64,000 nt of DNA, taken from Bacillus fungorum (GTDB lineage Bacteria; Bacillota; Bacilli; Bacillales; Bacillaceae_G). The stretch is from assembly GCF_002746455.1 (NCBI RefSeq), contig NZ_NWUW01000001.1, positions 1 to 64,000 of the forward strand. Direction: 5' to 3'. Below the pieces are notes generated by a model. It had not been told where the DNA came from. It made no database searches and saw only the letters and a program-made list of their open reading frames with translations. Numbering within the stretch: the first letter of the stretch is position 1; every line of letters starts with the position of its first letter. Positions 49,889 to 58,982 of the stretch are shown here, piece after piece. The translations under genes and the position numbers were made by a program.

Positions 49889-50634
49889 ACTACGAACAAT
49901 TTGCATTGTTGTACGACGAACTAATGAATGATGTCCCTTATGATAAATGGGTGGAATTCACAGAGGAAAGCTTACAGCAAGCGGATATGAAAGAGGCGAA
50001 GATTCTTGATGTAGCATGCGGTACTGGTAATGTAACGCTTCCGCTTGTACAAAAGGGTTACGATTTAATCGGTGTCGATCTTTCAGAAGAAATGTTAGCA
50101 GTTGCTCAGCAAAAACTAGGCGGGGAAGGACATTTTATTCCTTTTTACCAACAAGACATGCGAGAGCTTGATGTTCCAGGTGAGTTCGACTGTGTAACAA
50201 TCTTTTGTGATTCATTAAATTATGTATTGCAAGAAGATGGAGTACAAGAAACATTTCGAAGAGTGTTTCACCATTTACGTCATGATGGTTTGTTTTTATT
50301 TGATGTACATTCTTTATATAAAATACATCATGTATTTCAAAATGAAACATACACAGTGAATGGGGAAGAAATATCTCTTATTTGGAATTGCTTCCCTGGT
50401 GAAGAATCAAATAGTGTAGAACATGATTTAACATTCTTTGTTCAAGATCCAGAAGAAGATGTGTACCATCGTTTTGACGAATGTCACGTGCAACGTGCAT
50501 ATCCAGTTGAAGAGTTAACGAAATGGCTTGAAGAGGCTGGTTTTACAGTGCTTCGCGTGACTGGTGACTTTGAGCGACTTGAAGTTACAGAACAAACAGA
50601 GCGTATTTTCTTCATGGCGAAGAAAAACGGGTAA
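49885..50634 (+). CDS. yqeM: SAM-dependent methyltransferase YqeM
   Basis: The 249-residue protein has motif I ILDVACGTGNVTLPL and VDLSEEMLAVAQQK. The substrate is unknown; its place after rsfS in the ribosome and NAD operon is conserved. The opening YEQFALLYDELMNDVPYDKW is typical for the YqeM clade. Confidence 0.92.
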   Translation: MNYEQFALLYDELMNDVPYDKWVEFTEESLQQADMKEAKILDVACGTGNVTLPLVQKGYDLIGVDLSEEMLAVAQQKLGGEGHFIPFYQQDMRELDVPGEFDCVTIFCDSLNYVLQEDGVQETFRRVFHHLRHDGLFLFDVHSLYKIHHVFQNETYTVNGEEISLIWNCFPGEESNSVEHDLTFFVQDPEEDVYHRFDECHVQRAYPVEELTKWLEEAGFTVLRVTGDFERLEVTEQTERIFFMAKKNG

Positions 50635-50670
50635 AACAAAAGCAACCGAGAAGGTTGCTTTTGTTTTGTA
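50633..50670 (+). terminator. Terminator after yqeM operon
   Basis: Arms ACAAAAGCAACC and GGTTGCTTTTGT followed by TTTG. Confidence 0.88.
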
Positions 50671-50806
50671 AAGAAACTGTAATTTTAGTTCTAGCATAAT
50701 AAGAAGCTGATATACGTGAAGTGTGAAAATGCTAGTTTAAGTGAAAATATAATGTGAAAAAAGTAAGTATTTATAAAAAGGATTTGGAGTGACGATGACG
50801 TATTTA

Positions 50807-51634
50807 TTATGTGTGTTTATTGAATTGCTGATCAACGCATTTTAAATCTTCATCAAATTTCTCATGCGTCCGCTCGATTAATTTATGAAACATATCTCCA
50901 ACATGTTCTTCTAAAACCCGAATACCTTCTCCTGTAACGCCGCCTTTAACACATACTTTTTCTTGTAAAGTAGGCAATGTGAAAATTCCTTTTTCAAGTA
51001 GTTTCCCCATTCCAACGACCATTTCACTTACTAAAGTAGTGGCTTCTTCATGTGTAATATTTGTTTTATCTACGGCAGCGTTAATGAAACATTGTAATAA
51101 GTAACTAAAGAATGCAGGGCCGCAGCTTGCTATATCAGATGAAACGCGCGTTATATCCTCTTCTATTACAAGGGGAGTAGAAATGTTTTTGAATAGGTGA
51201 AATAGTTTTTGTTGCCACTCTTCAGAGCAGTTATTTCCAAATGTAAATAGTGATGCGCCGGACAGGGCACGGTTTGTAATGCTCGGAATAATACGGGCAA
51301 CATGGCAAGGTACAAGTTTCTCTAATTGTGATGGAGATATTGGACTTGTGATAGAAACTAAGCACTTTTCATCAGAAAAATGTTCAGCGTATTTTTGTAG
51401 GATCGGGTATATATCTATCGGCTTTACACAAATAAAAATAAGATGTGATCGTTCGATTACCGCATCAATAGTTTTGGCTATATGAACAGAAGGGTATTTT
51501 TCCTTTATATGATATGCTTTGGCGGGCGTTCGATTAATGATTGTAAGGCACGAAGGTTTGACAGCACGGGTTTCTAAAAATGCGTCGATTAGTATATTCC
51601 CCATGTTCCCTGTCCCTATAATTCCTATGTTCAA
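50807..51634 (-). CDS. comER: ComER, ProC-like late competence/sporulation protein
   Basis: The 275-residue protein has the Rossmann start IGIIGTGNMGNILIDAF and overall pyrroline-5-carboxylate reductase architecture (ASCGPAFFSYLLQCF, then GGVTGEGIRVLEEH). It is not essential for competence in B. subtilis; a role in sporulation entry has been reported there. The start is TTG after GGAGGGATG. It is divergent from comEA, as in B. subtilis. Confidence 0.92.
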   Translation of the reverse strand: MNIGIIGTGNMGNILIDAFLETRAVKPSCLTIINRTPAKAYHIKEKYPSVHIAKTIDAVIERSHLIFICVKPIDIYPILQKYAEHFSDEKCLVSITSPISPSQLEKLVPCHVARIIPSITNRALSGASLFTFGNNCSEEWQQKLFHLFKNISTPLVIEEDITRVSSDIASCGPAFFSYLLQCFINAAVDKTNITHEEATTLVSEMVVGMGKLLEKGIFTLPTLQEKVCVKGGVTGEGIRVLEEHVGDMFHKLIERTHEKFDEDLKCVDQQFNKHT

Positions 51635-51710
51635 TGTTTCATCCCTCCTTCGAACAGCTTTCTCCTAAACAATATGAATGATGTTATAAATTTATGATTA
51701 GAGGTGAAAA

Positions 51711-52310
51711 ATGATGTGGGATTTTCCAAAGAAATGGTTGGGGTTAGTAGCTATTATTGGAACTGTACTTTTGCTTCTTTTTTGGAAAACGAACCAGCAT
51801 ACAGAGCGACCAGTCATTGCAACGGATGTTCAAGAGAAAGAGATAGAGAAAAAAAGCAAACCAAAAATATCGGATACAAAAGAGCAGAAAAAAAGAATTG
51901 TAATTGATATGAAAGGGGCTGTTGTTAAAGAGGGGGTGTATGAAATGAAAGAAGGGGACCGGGTCAAGGACGCCATTGAAAAGGCAGGTGGTTTTTTGCC
52001 CGAGGCAGATAAGAAGAAGGTGAATTTAGCACAAATGGTACAAGATCAAATGATCCTTTATGTACCGAATAAAACCGAACAAGTACAAGAAGTAGCTGCT
52101 GTTTCAAAGGGAGAGGGGAAAGTTCAAATAAATGCCGCTTCTAAAGAGCAACTTGAAAAAATTACAGGCATTGGTTCTCGGAAAGCAGAAAGTATTTTGA
52201 AATATCGAGAGGAACATGGTCCGTTTCAGAAAATAGAAGATTTGTTAGAGGTTGATGGGATTGGTGTGAAGTCTTTGGAAAAAATAAAAGATCAAATTAT
52301 TATTCCGTAA
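51711..52310 (+). CDS. comEA: Competence DNA receptor ComEA
   Basis: The 199-residue membrane-anchored protein binds transforming DNA. It has an N-terminal membrane segment (about 9-25), an SLBB-type region (VIDMKGAVVKEGVYEMKEGDRVKDAIEKAGG) and a C-terminal helix-hairpin-helix pair (VQINAASKEQLEKITGIGSRKAESILKYREEHGPF). Two adjacent ATG codons (51711 and 51714) are possible; GAGGTG is 4 or 7 bases before them. Confidence 0.94.
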   Translation: MMWDFPKKWLGLVAIIGTVLLLLFWKTNQHTERPVIATDVQEKEIEKKSKPKISDTKEQKKRIVIDMKGAVVKEGVYEMKEGDRVKDAIEKAGGFLPEADKKKVNLAQMVQDQMILYVPNKTEQVQEVAAVSKGEGKVQINAASKEQLEKITGIGSRKAESILKYREEHGPFQKIEDLLEVDGIGVKSLEKIKDQIIIP

Positions 52311-52373
52311 AAGATTGACGAAGTTTTTCTTCATTCGCTACACTACAAATAGACAAAAAAGTAGGTGAAAAAT

Positions 52374-52931
52374 ATGGAACGAATTTCATGGGATCAATAT
52401 TTTATGACGCAAAGCCATTTGCTATCTTTACGTAGTACATGTACAAGGCTTGCAGTAGGAGCAACGATTGTTCGTGATAAACGAATTATTGCTGGTGGAT
52501 ATAATGGTTCAATTAAAGGTGGCGTACATTGTATAGATGATGGATGCTACGTTATTGATAATCATTGTGTTCGTACAATTCACGCAGAAATGAATGCTTT
52601 ATTACAATGTGCAAAGTTTGGCGTGAAAACGGAGGAAGCGGAAATTTATGTTACGCATTTCCCTTGTTTACAATGTTGTAAGGCGATTATTCAAAGTGGT
52701 ATTACGGCAGTTTATTATGCGCAGGATTATAAAAATCATCCATATGCCGTAGAGTTATTTGAAAAAGCGAATGTAAAGGTGAAACACGTTCCGCTAGAAT
52801 ATGATATTGCAGCATTAGAGGATCAAAAGCGTCATATGGAGTTAAAAGAACTATTTGCATCTTTAGAAAAAGAGAACTTATCAATGGAAGAATTACAGCA
52901 TGTATTCACGAAAGCAAAAATGATGCTATAA
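52374..52931 (+). CDS. comEB: dCMP deaminase ComEB
   Basis: The 185-residue zinc deaminase converts dCMP to dUMP. The zinc and catalytic motif is HAEMNALLQC with PCLQCCKAI. The family start ISWDQYFMTQSHLLSLRSTCTRLAVGATIVRD is clear. The ATG at 52374 is used because GTAGGTG precedes it. ComEB is dispensable for competence in B. subtilis despite its place. Confidence 0.95.
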   Translation: MERISWDQYFMTQSHLLSLRSTCTRLAVGATIVRDKRIIAGGYNGSIKGGVHCIDDGCYVIDNHCVRTIHAEMNALLQCAKFGVKTEEAEIYVTHFPCLQCCKAIIQSGITAVYYAQDYKNHPYAVELFEKANVKVKHVPLEYDIAALEDQKRHMELKELFASLEKENLSMEELQHVFTKAKMML

Positions 52932-52945
52932 GGAGTGAGTATGAG

Positions 52946-55267
52946 TTGCAAGGACAATGGGGCTATGTTGCAATCTCGTTTATAATAGGGATTGCAATTG
53001 CCTTCTCCTCTTCAGTTGTATTGCTGATTTGTTGTCTCGTTTTATATGTTTTCTTTTGTTTGTATCGTACTTCGCGTAAAACCTTCCTTTATTGTATGAT
53101 AGTGTGTTTTAGTGGCGCTATGTACACCGCGTATGTTCAAGTGCAAAACAAGCCTCTAGGGGAGTCCTACGAAGCTACAAGAGGAGTGATACATAATACA
53201 CCTCTTATTAACGGGGATCGCCTATCATTTCAAGTTGAAGATCAGAATAAAAATATAGTACAGTTAAGTTACAAAATTAAATCAGCCTCGGAAAAGAAAC
53301 AATTGCGACAATTACATGCAGGAGTATCATGTATATTCGAAGGTGAGAGGAAAGAACCACAGATAGCTCGGAATTTTCATGGTTTTAATTATCGTGATTA
53401 TTTGTATAAACAAAATATTCATTTCATATTGGAGGCTACATATATTTCTGAATGCCATAAAACATCATTGTCACTCGTGCAATGGATTCTTCTTTTGAGA
53501 CAGCAAGCAATCTCGAGAGTTACAGAAATGTTTCCAGAGCAATCAGGTGCTTTTATAAATGCATTAGTATTTGGTGATCGACAACAAATGACATTTGAAG
53601 TTGAAGAGCAATATCAACAATTTGGTCTTGTGCATTTGTTGGCGATTTCAGGATCGCATATCGTATTGTTAATGGTGATCGTGTATTTTATTTTGCTAAG
53701 AAGTGGTGTGACGAGGGAGATAGCAACAGTATGCCTTATCTTCTGTATTCCGCTATATATGATTTTAGCAGGAGCGTCACCGTCTGTTATAAGAGCTTCT
53801 ATAACAGGAGTTTTAATGTTAATTGCTTTTATGTGTTCTATTCGTTTATCTGGCTTAGATGCTTTAAGTATAACAGCTATATGTATGCTTATATTTGATC
53901 CGTATCTTGTGTTTAATATTGGTTTTCAGTTTTCTTTCGTTGGTAGTTTTGCTTTACTTTTATCTGCCCCGCTTTTAATAGAGAGTAGTAATGGAGTAAT
54001 TCGAAATTCTATTTATATTTCTTTCATTTCACAGCTCGTCAGCACTCCGATTTTACTATATCACTTCGGCTATTTTTCTCCATATAGTATTTTTTTGAAT
54101 ATCCTATACGTTCCGTTTTTATCTTTCATTGTATTGCCGTGTAGTATTGTTATTTTGATATGTATACCGATCATCCCATTTCTTGCAAAAGGACTTGCGA
54201 ATGTACTATCAATAGGTTTGAATCTTTCTAATGATTTTCTCAGTTACTGTGAAAGCTTACCCTTTATCCGCCTTAATTTCGGGCAAACACCCATACTTCT
54301 TGTAGCCTTATATTGCGTGAGTATTATTAGTGTATTGATGGTTTGGGAAAGGCGGATGTCGAAAGGGAGTATGTTTATAGCCTCGGGTATATTTCTTTTT
54401 ATTTGTACATGTCATTATGTGTATCCGTATTTTCGGGAAAGCGGGAGTGTTACGTTTCTTGATGTTGGACAGGGAGACGCAATATTAATTCGCCTTCCGT
54501 ACGATAAAGAGGTTTACCTCATTGATACTGGTGGAACAATTCGTGTAAACAAGGAAGAATGGCAACGGAAAAAGCATGAATTTTCTGTTGGAAATGATAT
54601 TTTAATCCCTTATTTACAAAAGGAAGGTATTAAAACAATCGATAAATTAATCGTAACGCATGGAGATGCGGATCATATAGGTGCTGCACAAGAGTTATTA
54701 GCAAACATAACTGTAAAAGAAGTTGTATTTGGCCGAAAGGAACAAGAGGCAATATTAGAAAAAGTAGTAAAGAAACAGGCGTTAGAAAAGGCAGTGAAAA
54801 TAAGTGAAGTGGGGGGAGGAGAGAGTTGGAGTGTAAATGAAGCGGAATTTTTCGTACTAGCTCCAACAGGAAAAGAAAGAAGTGAAAATAATGCTTCGAT
54901 TGTAATATGGGCAAAATTAGGAGGGGTAACGTGGCTGTTTACAGGTGATTTAGAAGAAGAAGGAGAGAAGTTTTTAGTAACTACGTATCCAGATTTACGG
55001 GCAGATGTTTTAAAGGTTGCTCATCACGGAAGTAATACGTCATCTATAATGCCTTTTCTGAGCACCGTACAGCCTAATATAGCGATTATTTCTGTCGGTG
55101 AGCGTAATAGGTATGGGCACCCTCATAAGGAAGTTATAGAGCGTTTTGAGAAGATGGGGATTGAAATATGGCGCACGGATAAGCAAGGTGCTATTTCCTA
55201 TATTTTTAAAGGGGAAAACGGAACCTTTTGTAGCAAAATCACATATGATGAAACACATAATAGATAA
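52946..55267 (+). CDS. comEC: DNA-uptake channel protein ComEC
   Basis: The 773-residue protein has several N-terminal membrane helices with an intervening soluble DUF4131/OB-type region (about 60-190), the competence membrane domain (FGLVHLLAISGSHIVLLMVIVYF and after) and a C-terminal metallo-beta-lactamase domain (FLDVGQGDAILIRLP, VTHGDADHIGAAQ, KVAHHGSNTSS, near 510-740). It transports single-stranded DNA. The start is TTG about 9 bases after AAGGAG. No frameshift is present, so the competence set looks complete. Confidence 0.95.
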   Translation: MQGQWGYVAISFIIGIAIAFSSSVVLLICCLVLYVFFCLYRTSRKTFLYCMIVCFSGAMYTAYVQVQNKPLGESYEATRGVIHNTPLINGDRLSFQVEDQNKNIVQLSYKIKSASEKKQLRQLHAGVSCIFEGERKEPQIARNFHGFNYRDYLYKQNIHFILEATYISECHKTSLSLVQWILLLRQQAISRVTEMFPEQSGAFINALVFGDRQQMTFEVEEQYQQFGLVHLLAISGSHIVLLMVIVYFILLRSGVTREIATVCLIFCIPLYMILAGASPSVIRASITGVLMLIAFMCSIRLSGLDALSITAICMLIFDPYLVFNIGFQFSFVGSFALLLSAPLLIESSNGVIRNSIYISFISQLVSTPILLYHFGYFSPYSIFLNILYVPFLSFIVLPCSIVILICIPIIPFLAKGLANVLSIGLNLSNDFLSYCESLPFIRLNFGQTPILLVALYCVSIISVLMVWERRMSKGSMFIASGIFLFICTCHYVYPYFRESGSVTFLDVGQGDAILIRLPYDKEVYLIDTGGTIRVNKEEWQRKKHEFSVGNDILIPYLQKEGIKTIDKLIVTHGDADHIGAAQELLANITVKEVVFGRKEQEAILEKVVKKQALEKAVKISEVGGGESWSVNEAEFFVLAPTGKERSENNASIVIWAKLGGVTWLFTGDLEEEGEKFLVTTYPDLRADVLKVAHHGSNTSSIMPFLSTVQPNIAIISVGERNRYGHPHKEVIERFEKMGIEIWRTDKQGAISYIFKGENGTFCSKITYDETHNR

Positions 55268-55300
55268 AAAAAAGACTGCCAGTAAGCAGCAGTCTTTAAG
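55266..55300. terminator. Terminator comEC/yqzM
   Basis: Stem AAAGACTGC / GCAGTCTTT; the T-run lies on the minus strand after yqzM. Confidence 0.7.
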
Positions 55301-55430
55301 AACCGATAAATTTAATAACAGTTGCAATGATGAAAAGTGTTGCGAAAAAACCAAATGAGACGATAAATCCTACCCCTGAATCAATAGCGTCATTGCGTTT
55401 ACTTTGAACGTTTTGTTCAAAATTATTCAT
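55296..55430 (-). CDS. yqzM: YqzM family small membrane protein
   Basis: The 44-residue protein starts MNNFEQNVQSKRNDAIDSG and continues in one hydrophobic helix (GFIVSFGFFATLFIIATVI). Place (opposite comEC) and sequence match YqzM of B. subtilis, of unknown function. It has a clear GGGAGGG ribosome binding site on the minus strand. It was too short for routine ORF calling. Confidence 0.88.
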   Translation of the reverse strand: MNNFEQNVQSKRNDAIDSGVGFIVSFGFFATLFIIATVIKFIGS

Positions 55431-55626
55431 TTAGAATCCCTCCCCAACATTCCACTTTAGTATAAAATATTGTCAGAAAAAAATCTACAATTTCCATAGG
55501 AAGAGAAATCGAGCGTTTTACTGCTTTTAGATCATGAAGTAACGTGAGTTTTTTTGTTTCCAAGCATGTTAACAGTTGGCACTTATACTCGAATTTTTAT
55601 TGTGAATAATAAAGGGAAGGTGATTA

Positions 55627-55711
55627 CCGCACACCAATAAGAAACCCGGGGCTTATTGCGTGGCGTTTAATATAAATAAAGGGACGGGTTATACAGCCTG
55701 TTCCTTTGTAC
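55627..55711 (+). ncRNA. Candidate small RNA or leader between yqzM and holA
   Basis: Of 55431-55776, which has no gene, 55628-55665 folds into a long bulged hairpin (CAATAAG / CTTATTG core, GC-rich loop) and 55677-55709 is a G-U containing terminator stem AAAGGGACGGG / CCTGTTCCTTT. This fits a short transcript. No promoter is certain. Confidence 0.35.
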
Positions 55712-55776
55712 TTGTAAAACAAAAGCTAGGGCATTAGTATAAATATATATTGCCAAGTTAGGGAGTAGGAAAAAGT

Positions 55777-56787
55777 ATGAGTGATATACATAAAAAGATT
55801 AAAAAGAAGCAGTTTGCTCCGTTGTATTTACTGTATGGAACGGAAGCGTTTTTTATAAATGAAACGATAAAGCTTATTACAACAGAAGCGCTTGAAGAGG
55901 AAGATCGTGAGTTTAATGTTGTGACATATGATTTAGAAGAAGCGTATTTAGAAGATGTGGTTGAGGATGCACGTACACTTCCTTTTTTTGGAGAGCGTAA
56001 AGTGTTATTAATAAAATCACCACTATTTTTAACTTCACAAAAAGAAAAGTTAGAGCAAAATATAAAAATTTTAGAAGAATATATTGGGGAGCCTTCTCCG
56101 TTTTCTATTCTTGTTTTTGTTGCGCCTTACGAAAAACTTGATGAACGAAAAAAAATTACAAAACTATTAAAGAAAACAGCGGATATAGTAGAAGCGAATG
56201 CGATGCAAGTGCAGGATGTTCAAAAGTGGATTGTAGCTCGTGCAGATGAAGTGCATGTACATATTGATAATGCAGCTGTTAGTTTGTTGTTAGAGCTTGT
56301 GGGAAGTAATGTAACGATGTTGGCGAAGGAAATGGACAAGTTAACGTTATACGTCGGTATGGGCGGAGAGATTACACCGAGACTGGTTGCAGAGCTTGTG
56401 CCAAAATCAGTTGAACAAAATGTGTTTGCTTTAACAGAAAAAGTAGTGAAAAAAGATATTGCAGGTGCGATGCAAATTTTGGATGGATTATTTACGCAGC
56501 AGGAGGAACCGATTAAATTGCTTGCGTTATTAGTGAGTCAATTCCGCTTGCTGCATCAAGTGAAGGAGTTACAGCAGCGTGGTTATGGACAAAATCAAAT
56601 TGCGTCTCATATTGGTGTGCATCCATACCGTGTAAAATTGGCGATGAATCAAACGAAGTTTTTCTCTTTTGAAGAATTAAAAAAAGTGATTATAGAATTG
56701 GCGGAAGCTGATTATAGTATGAAAACGGGAAAAATGGATAAGAAACTTGTGCTGGAGTTTTTCTTAATGCGGTTAAATCATATGTGA
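55777..56787 (+). CDS. holA: DNA polymerase III delta subunit
   Basis: The 336-residue clamp-loader subunit opens the beta clamp. The N-terminal AAA-like domain lacks a Walker A, as usual for delta, and starts with KKQFAPLYLLYGTEAFFINETI; the collar domain has LVSQFRLLHQVKELQQRG and the end MDKKLVLEFFLMRL. The B. subtilis name is YqeN. It stands alone before a bidirectional terminator and rpsT. Confidence 0.93.
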   Translation: MSDIHKKIKKKQFAPLYLLYGTEAFFINETIKLITTEALEEEDREFNVVTYDLEEAYLEDVVEDARTLPFFGERKVLLIKSPLFLTSQKEKLEQNIKILEEYIGEPSPFSILVFVAPYEKLDERKKITKLLKKTADIVEANAMQVQDVQKWIVARADEVHVHIDNAAVSLLLELVGSNVTMLAKEMDKLTLYVGMGGEITPRLVAELVPKSVEQNVFALTEKVVKKDIAGAMQILDGLFTQQEEPIKLLALLVSQFRLLHQVKELQQRGYGQNQIASHIGVHPYRVKLAMNQTKFFSFEELKKVIIELAEADYSMKTGKMDKKLVLEFFLMRLNHM

Positions 56788-56790
56788 TAC

Positions 56791-56826
56791 AAAAAAGTTC
56801 ATGTGCTTAACACATGAACTTTTTTG
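56791..56826. terminator. Bidirectional terminator after holA
   Basis: A 15 bp arm (AAAAAAGTTCATGTG) pairs with its complement, with A/T tracts at both sides. Confidence 0.9.
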
Positions 56827-56830
56827 TATA

Positions 56831-56860
56831 TAAAAAAACGATCCAAATGGATCGTTTTTT
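56831..56860. terminator. Second terminator, facing rpsT
   Basis: AAAAAACGATCC / GGATCGTTTTTT around an AAAT loop; used from either side. Confidence 0.9.
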
Positions 56861-56867
56861 AAACGCC

Positions 56868-57125
56868 TTACGCGTTTACTTGTTTCGCTAAGCGAGATTT
56901 TTGACGAGATGCAGCGTTTTGGTGGATAAGACCTTTACGAGCTGCTTTGTCAAGTTTTTTAGAAGCAGTTTTGAAAGCTTCTTTAGCATTTTCAAGATCG
57001 TTATTAGTAACTAAAGCTTCTACAGTTTTAACAGCAGAACGCATGTCAGACTTGATAGAAGCGTTATGTGCACGACGCTCTTCGCTAAGTTTAGCGCGTT
57101 TGATAGCAGATTTGATGTTTGCCAT
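56868..57125 (-). CDS. rpsT: 30S ribosomal protein S20
   Basis: The 85-residue basic protein starts [23 protein letters not shown] and has the usual helical hairpin and the motif [20 protein letters not shown] at the end. The start at 57125 is used because GGGAGGTG precedes it. The gene is opposite gpr, as in B. subtilis. Confidence 0.97.
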   Translation of the reverse strand: MANIKSAIKRAKLSEERRAHNASIKSDMRSAVKTVEALVTNNDLENAKEAFKTASKKLDKAARKGLIHQNAASRQKSRLAKQVNA

Positions 57126-57306
57126 ACTTTTCACCTCCCTGGTGCAATCGAATGACTCGATTCTTAACATAGAACAAGTGATATTCTATCAAACGGTGAA
57201 GAGAATTGCAATAGTATATCAATGAAATTTCACGTAAAGGAAAGAATGACCTTATATAACTTTGGGAAATCTAACGATATTTACTATGAATGACGGAGGA
57301 GATACG

Positions 57307-58410
57307 ATGAAAGAACCATTAGATTTAAGTAAATATAGTGTTAGAACTGACCTTGCTGTAGAGGCGCATCAAATGTTGCAAGAGCGCCAAGAAGAGCAAA
57401 AAGGGATACAAGGCGTTATTGTAAAAGAGAGGGAAGAAGAAGGTATTACCATTACGAAAGTAACGATTGATGAAATTGCATCTGAGTCGATGGGTAAAAA
57501 ACCTGGGAATTATTTAACACTTGAAGTGCAAGGTATACGTCAACAAGATACAGAACTGCAACAAAAAGTAGAGCGCGTTTTTGCAAAAGAATTTTCTTAT
57601 TTCTTAGAAGAGGTTGGTGTTACAAAAGAAGCGAGCTGTTTAATTGTCGGTCTTGGGAATTGGAATGTCACGCCAGATGCCCTTGGGCCGATAGTTGTAG
57701 AAAATGTATTGGTAACGAGACATTTGTTTCAATTGCAGCCTGAAAGTGTAGAAGAAGGGTTTAGGCCTGTTAGTGCCATCCGTCCAGGGGTAATGGGAAT
57801 TACGGGAATTGAAACGAGCGATGTCATTTATGGAATCATCGAGAAGACAAAGCCAGAATTTGTCATTGCAATTGATGCCTTAGCTGCCCGTTCGATTGAA
57901 CGAGTAAATAGCACGATACAAATTTCTGATACAGGAATTCATCCTGGATCAGGTGTTGGGAATAAACGTAAGGAACTCAGTAAAGAAACGCTAGGTATTC
58001 CTGTTATCGCAATAGGTGTTCCGACTGTGGTCGACGCTGTCTCGATTACAAGTGATACAATTGATTTTATTTTGAAACATTTTGGCCGGGAGATGAAAGA
58101 AGGGCACAAGCCTTCACGTTCTTTGTTGCCAGCCGGTTTTACATTTGGAGAAAAGAAAAAATTAACAGAAGAAGATATGCCAGATGAAAAGAGCCGGAAT
58201 ATGTTTTTAGGTGCTGTAGGTACGTTGGAAGATGAAGAAAAGAGAAAATTAATTTACGAAGTGCTATCTCCTCTTGGACATAATTTAATGGTGACGCCAA
58301 AAGAAGTAGATGCTTTTATAGAGGATATGGCAAATGTAATAGCAAGTGGTTTAAATGCAGCGTTGCATCATCAAATTGACCAAGATAATACAGGAGCATA
58401 TACACATTGA
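57307..58410 (+). CDS. gpr: Germination protease
   Basis: The 367-residue aspartate-like protease degrades small acid-soluble spore proteins during germination. It is made as a zymogen with a short pro-sequence; [19 protein letters not shown] shows the conserved site before TDLAVE. The core [27 protein letters not shown] and [11 protein letters not shown] are typical. The ATG at 57307 follows GGAGGAG. Unlike in B. subtilis, spoIIP does not lie next to it. Confidence 0.95.
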   Translation: MKEPLDLSKYSVRTDLAVEAHQMLQERQEEQKGIQGVIVKEREEEGITITKVTIDEIASESMGKKPGNYLTLEVQGIRQQDTELQQKVERVFAKEFSYFLEEVGVTKEASCLIVGLGNWNVTPDALGPIVVENVLVTRHLFQLQPESVEEGFRPVSAIRPGVMGITGIETSDVIYGIIEKTKPEFVIAIDALAARSIERVNSTIQISDTGIHPGSGVGNKRKELSKETLGIPVIAIGVPTVVDAVSITSDTIDFILKHFGREMKEGHKPSRSLLPAGFTFGEKKKLTEEDMPDEKSRNMFLGAVGTLEDEEKRKLIYEVLSPLGHNLMVTPKEVDAFIEDMANVIASGLNAALHHQIDQDNTGAYTH

Positions 58411-58772
58411 TGGGAAGAGACGATAATCGTTTAAGCCGTTTTTCGCTTTTATGTATATGTAGTGCGGCCATATGTTTACTTATGGTGATAGCAGGGGTGG
58501 CACTTGCAAATCATGGTTTGAAAAGTATGAAAGGTTATCAGCAAATGTCGTATGAACAAATCGCTCATATGACAGGAACAAAAGGTGAGGCCGCTGAATC
58601 AGAAATTTTGGAGAGTTCGTTTTCTGCTACTGAAAAACAAAAACAATTAGAAAGCTTAAAAAGTTTTAATGTTGTAGAAGGAATGGGTATGGCGATAGCA
58701 AGTGTTGCCTACGAAATAACAAAGTTTGGAACAGATATAGTTGTTGGGAAAGTAAAAGGGATTTTTAGTTAA
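58410..58772 (+). CDS. yqxA: YqxA-like DUF3679 membrane protein
   Basis: The 120-residue protein has one N-terminal membrane segment (about 15-34) and a polar domain. Its place between gpr and lepA, and the pattern EKQKQLESLKSFNVVEGMG, fit YqxA/DUF3679, which follows spoIIP in B. subtilis. The function is unknown. ATG at 58410 overlaps the gpr stop codon by one base; an in-frame TTG lies one codon earlier. A terminator follows. Confidence 0.7.
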   Translation: MGRDDNRLSRFSLLCICSAAICLLMVIAGVALANHGLKSMKGYQQMSYEQIAHMTGTKGEAAESEILESSFSATEKQKQLESLKSFNVVEGMGMAIASVAYEITKFGTDIVVGKVKGIFS

Positions 58773-58786
58773 GAGTCAAACGGAGG

Positions 58787-58826
58787 ACGGTTGTTTTACA
58801 GATTTGTAAGACGACCGTTTTTTAAT
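58787..58826 (+). terminator. Terminator after yqxA
   Basis: Arms ACGGTTGTTTTACA and TGTAAGACGACCGT with mismatches, then TTTTT. Confidence 0.8.
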
Positions 58827-58982
58827 TTGAAAAAGGTTTGTCTCTTATGGTTTGTTCGCATAAGATATAGATAGAATGATTTGTATTGTAAGCAGCACGA
58901 GTTTTCATTGAATCTTTGCTGCTCTATTGATATAATCAGTGCTAGTGTATATTGGCGAGACTATTAGGAGTTGAGAACATAG

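Noticed and set aside
51704..51907. 67-codon frame overlapping comEA
   Set aside because: Out of frame with a well-supported ComEA and without family resemblance.
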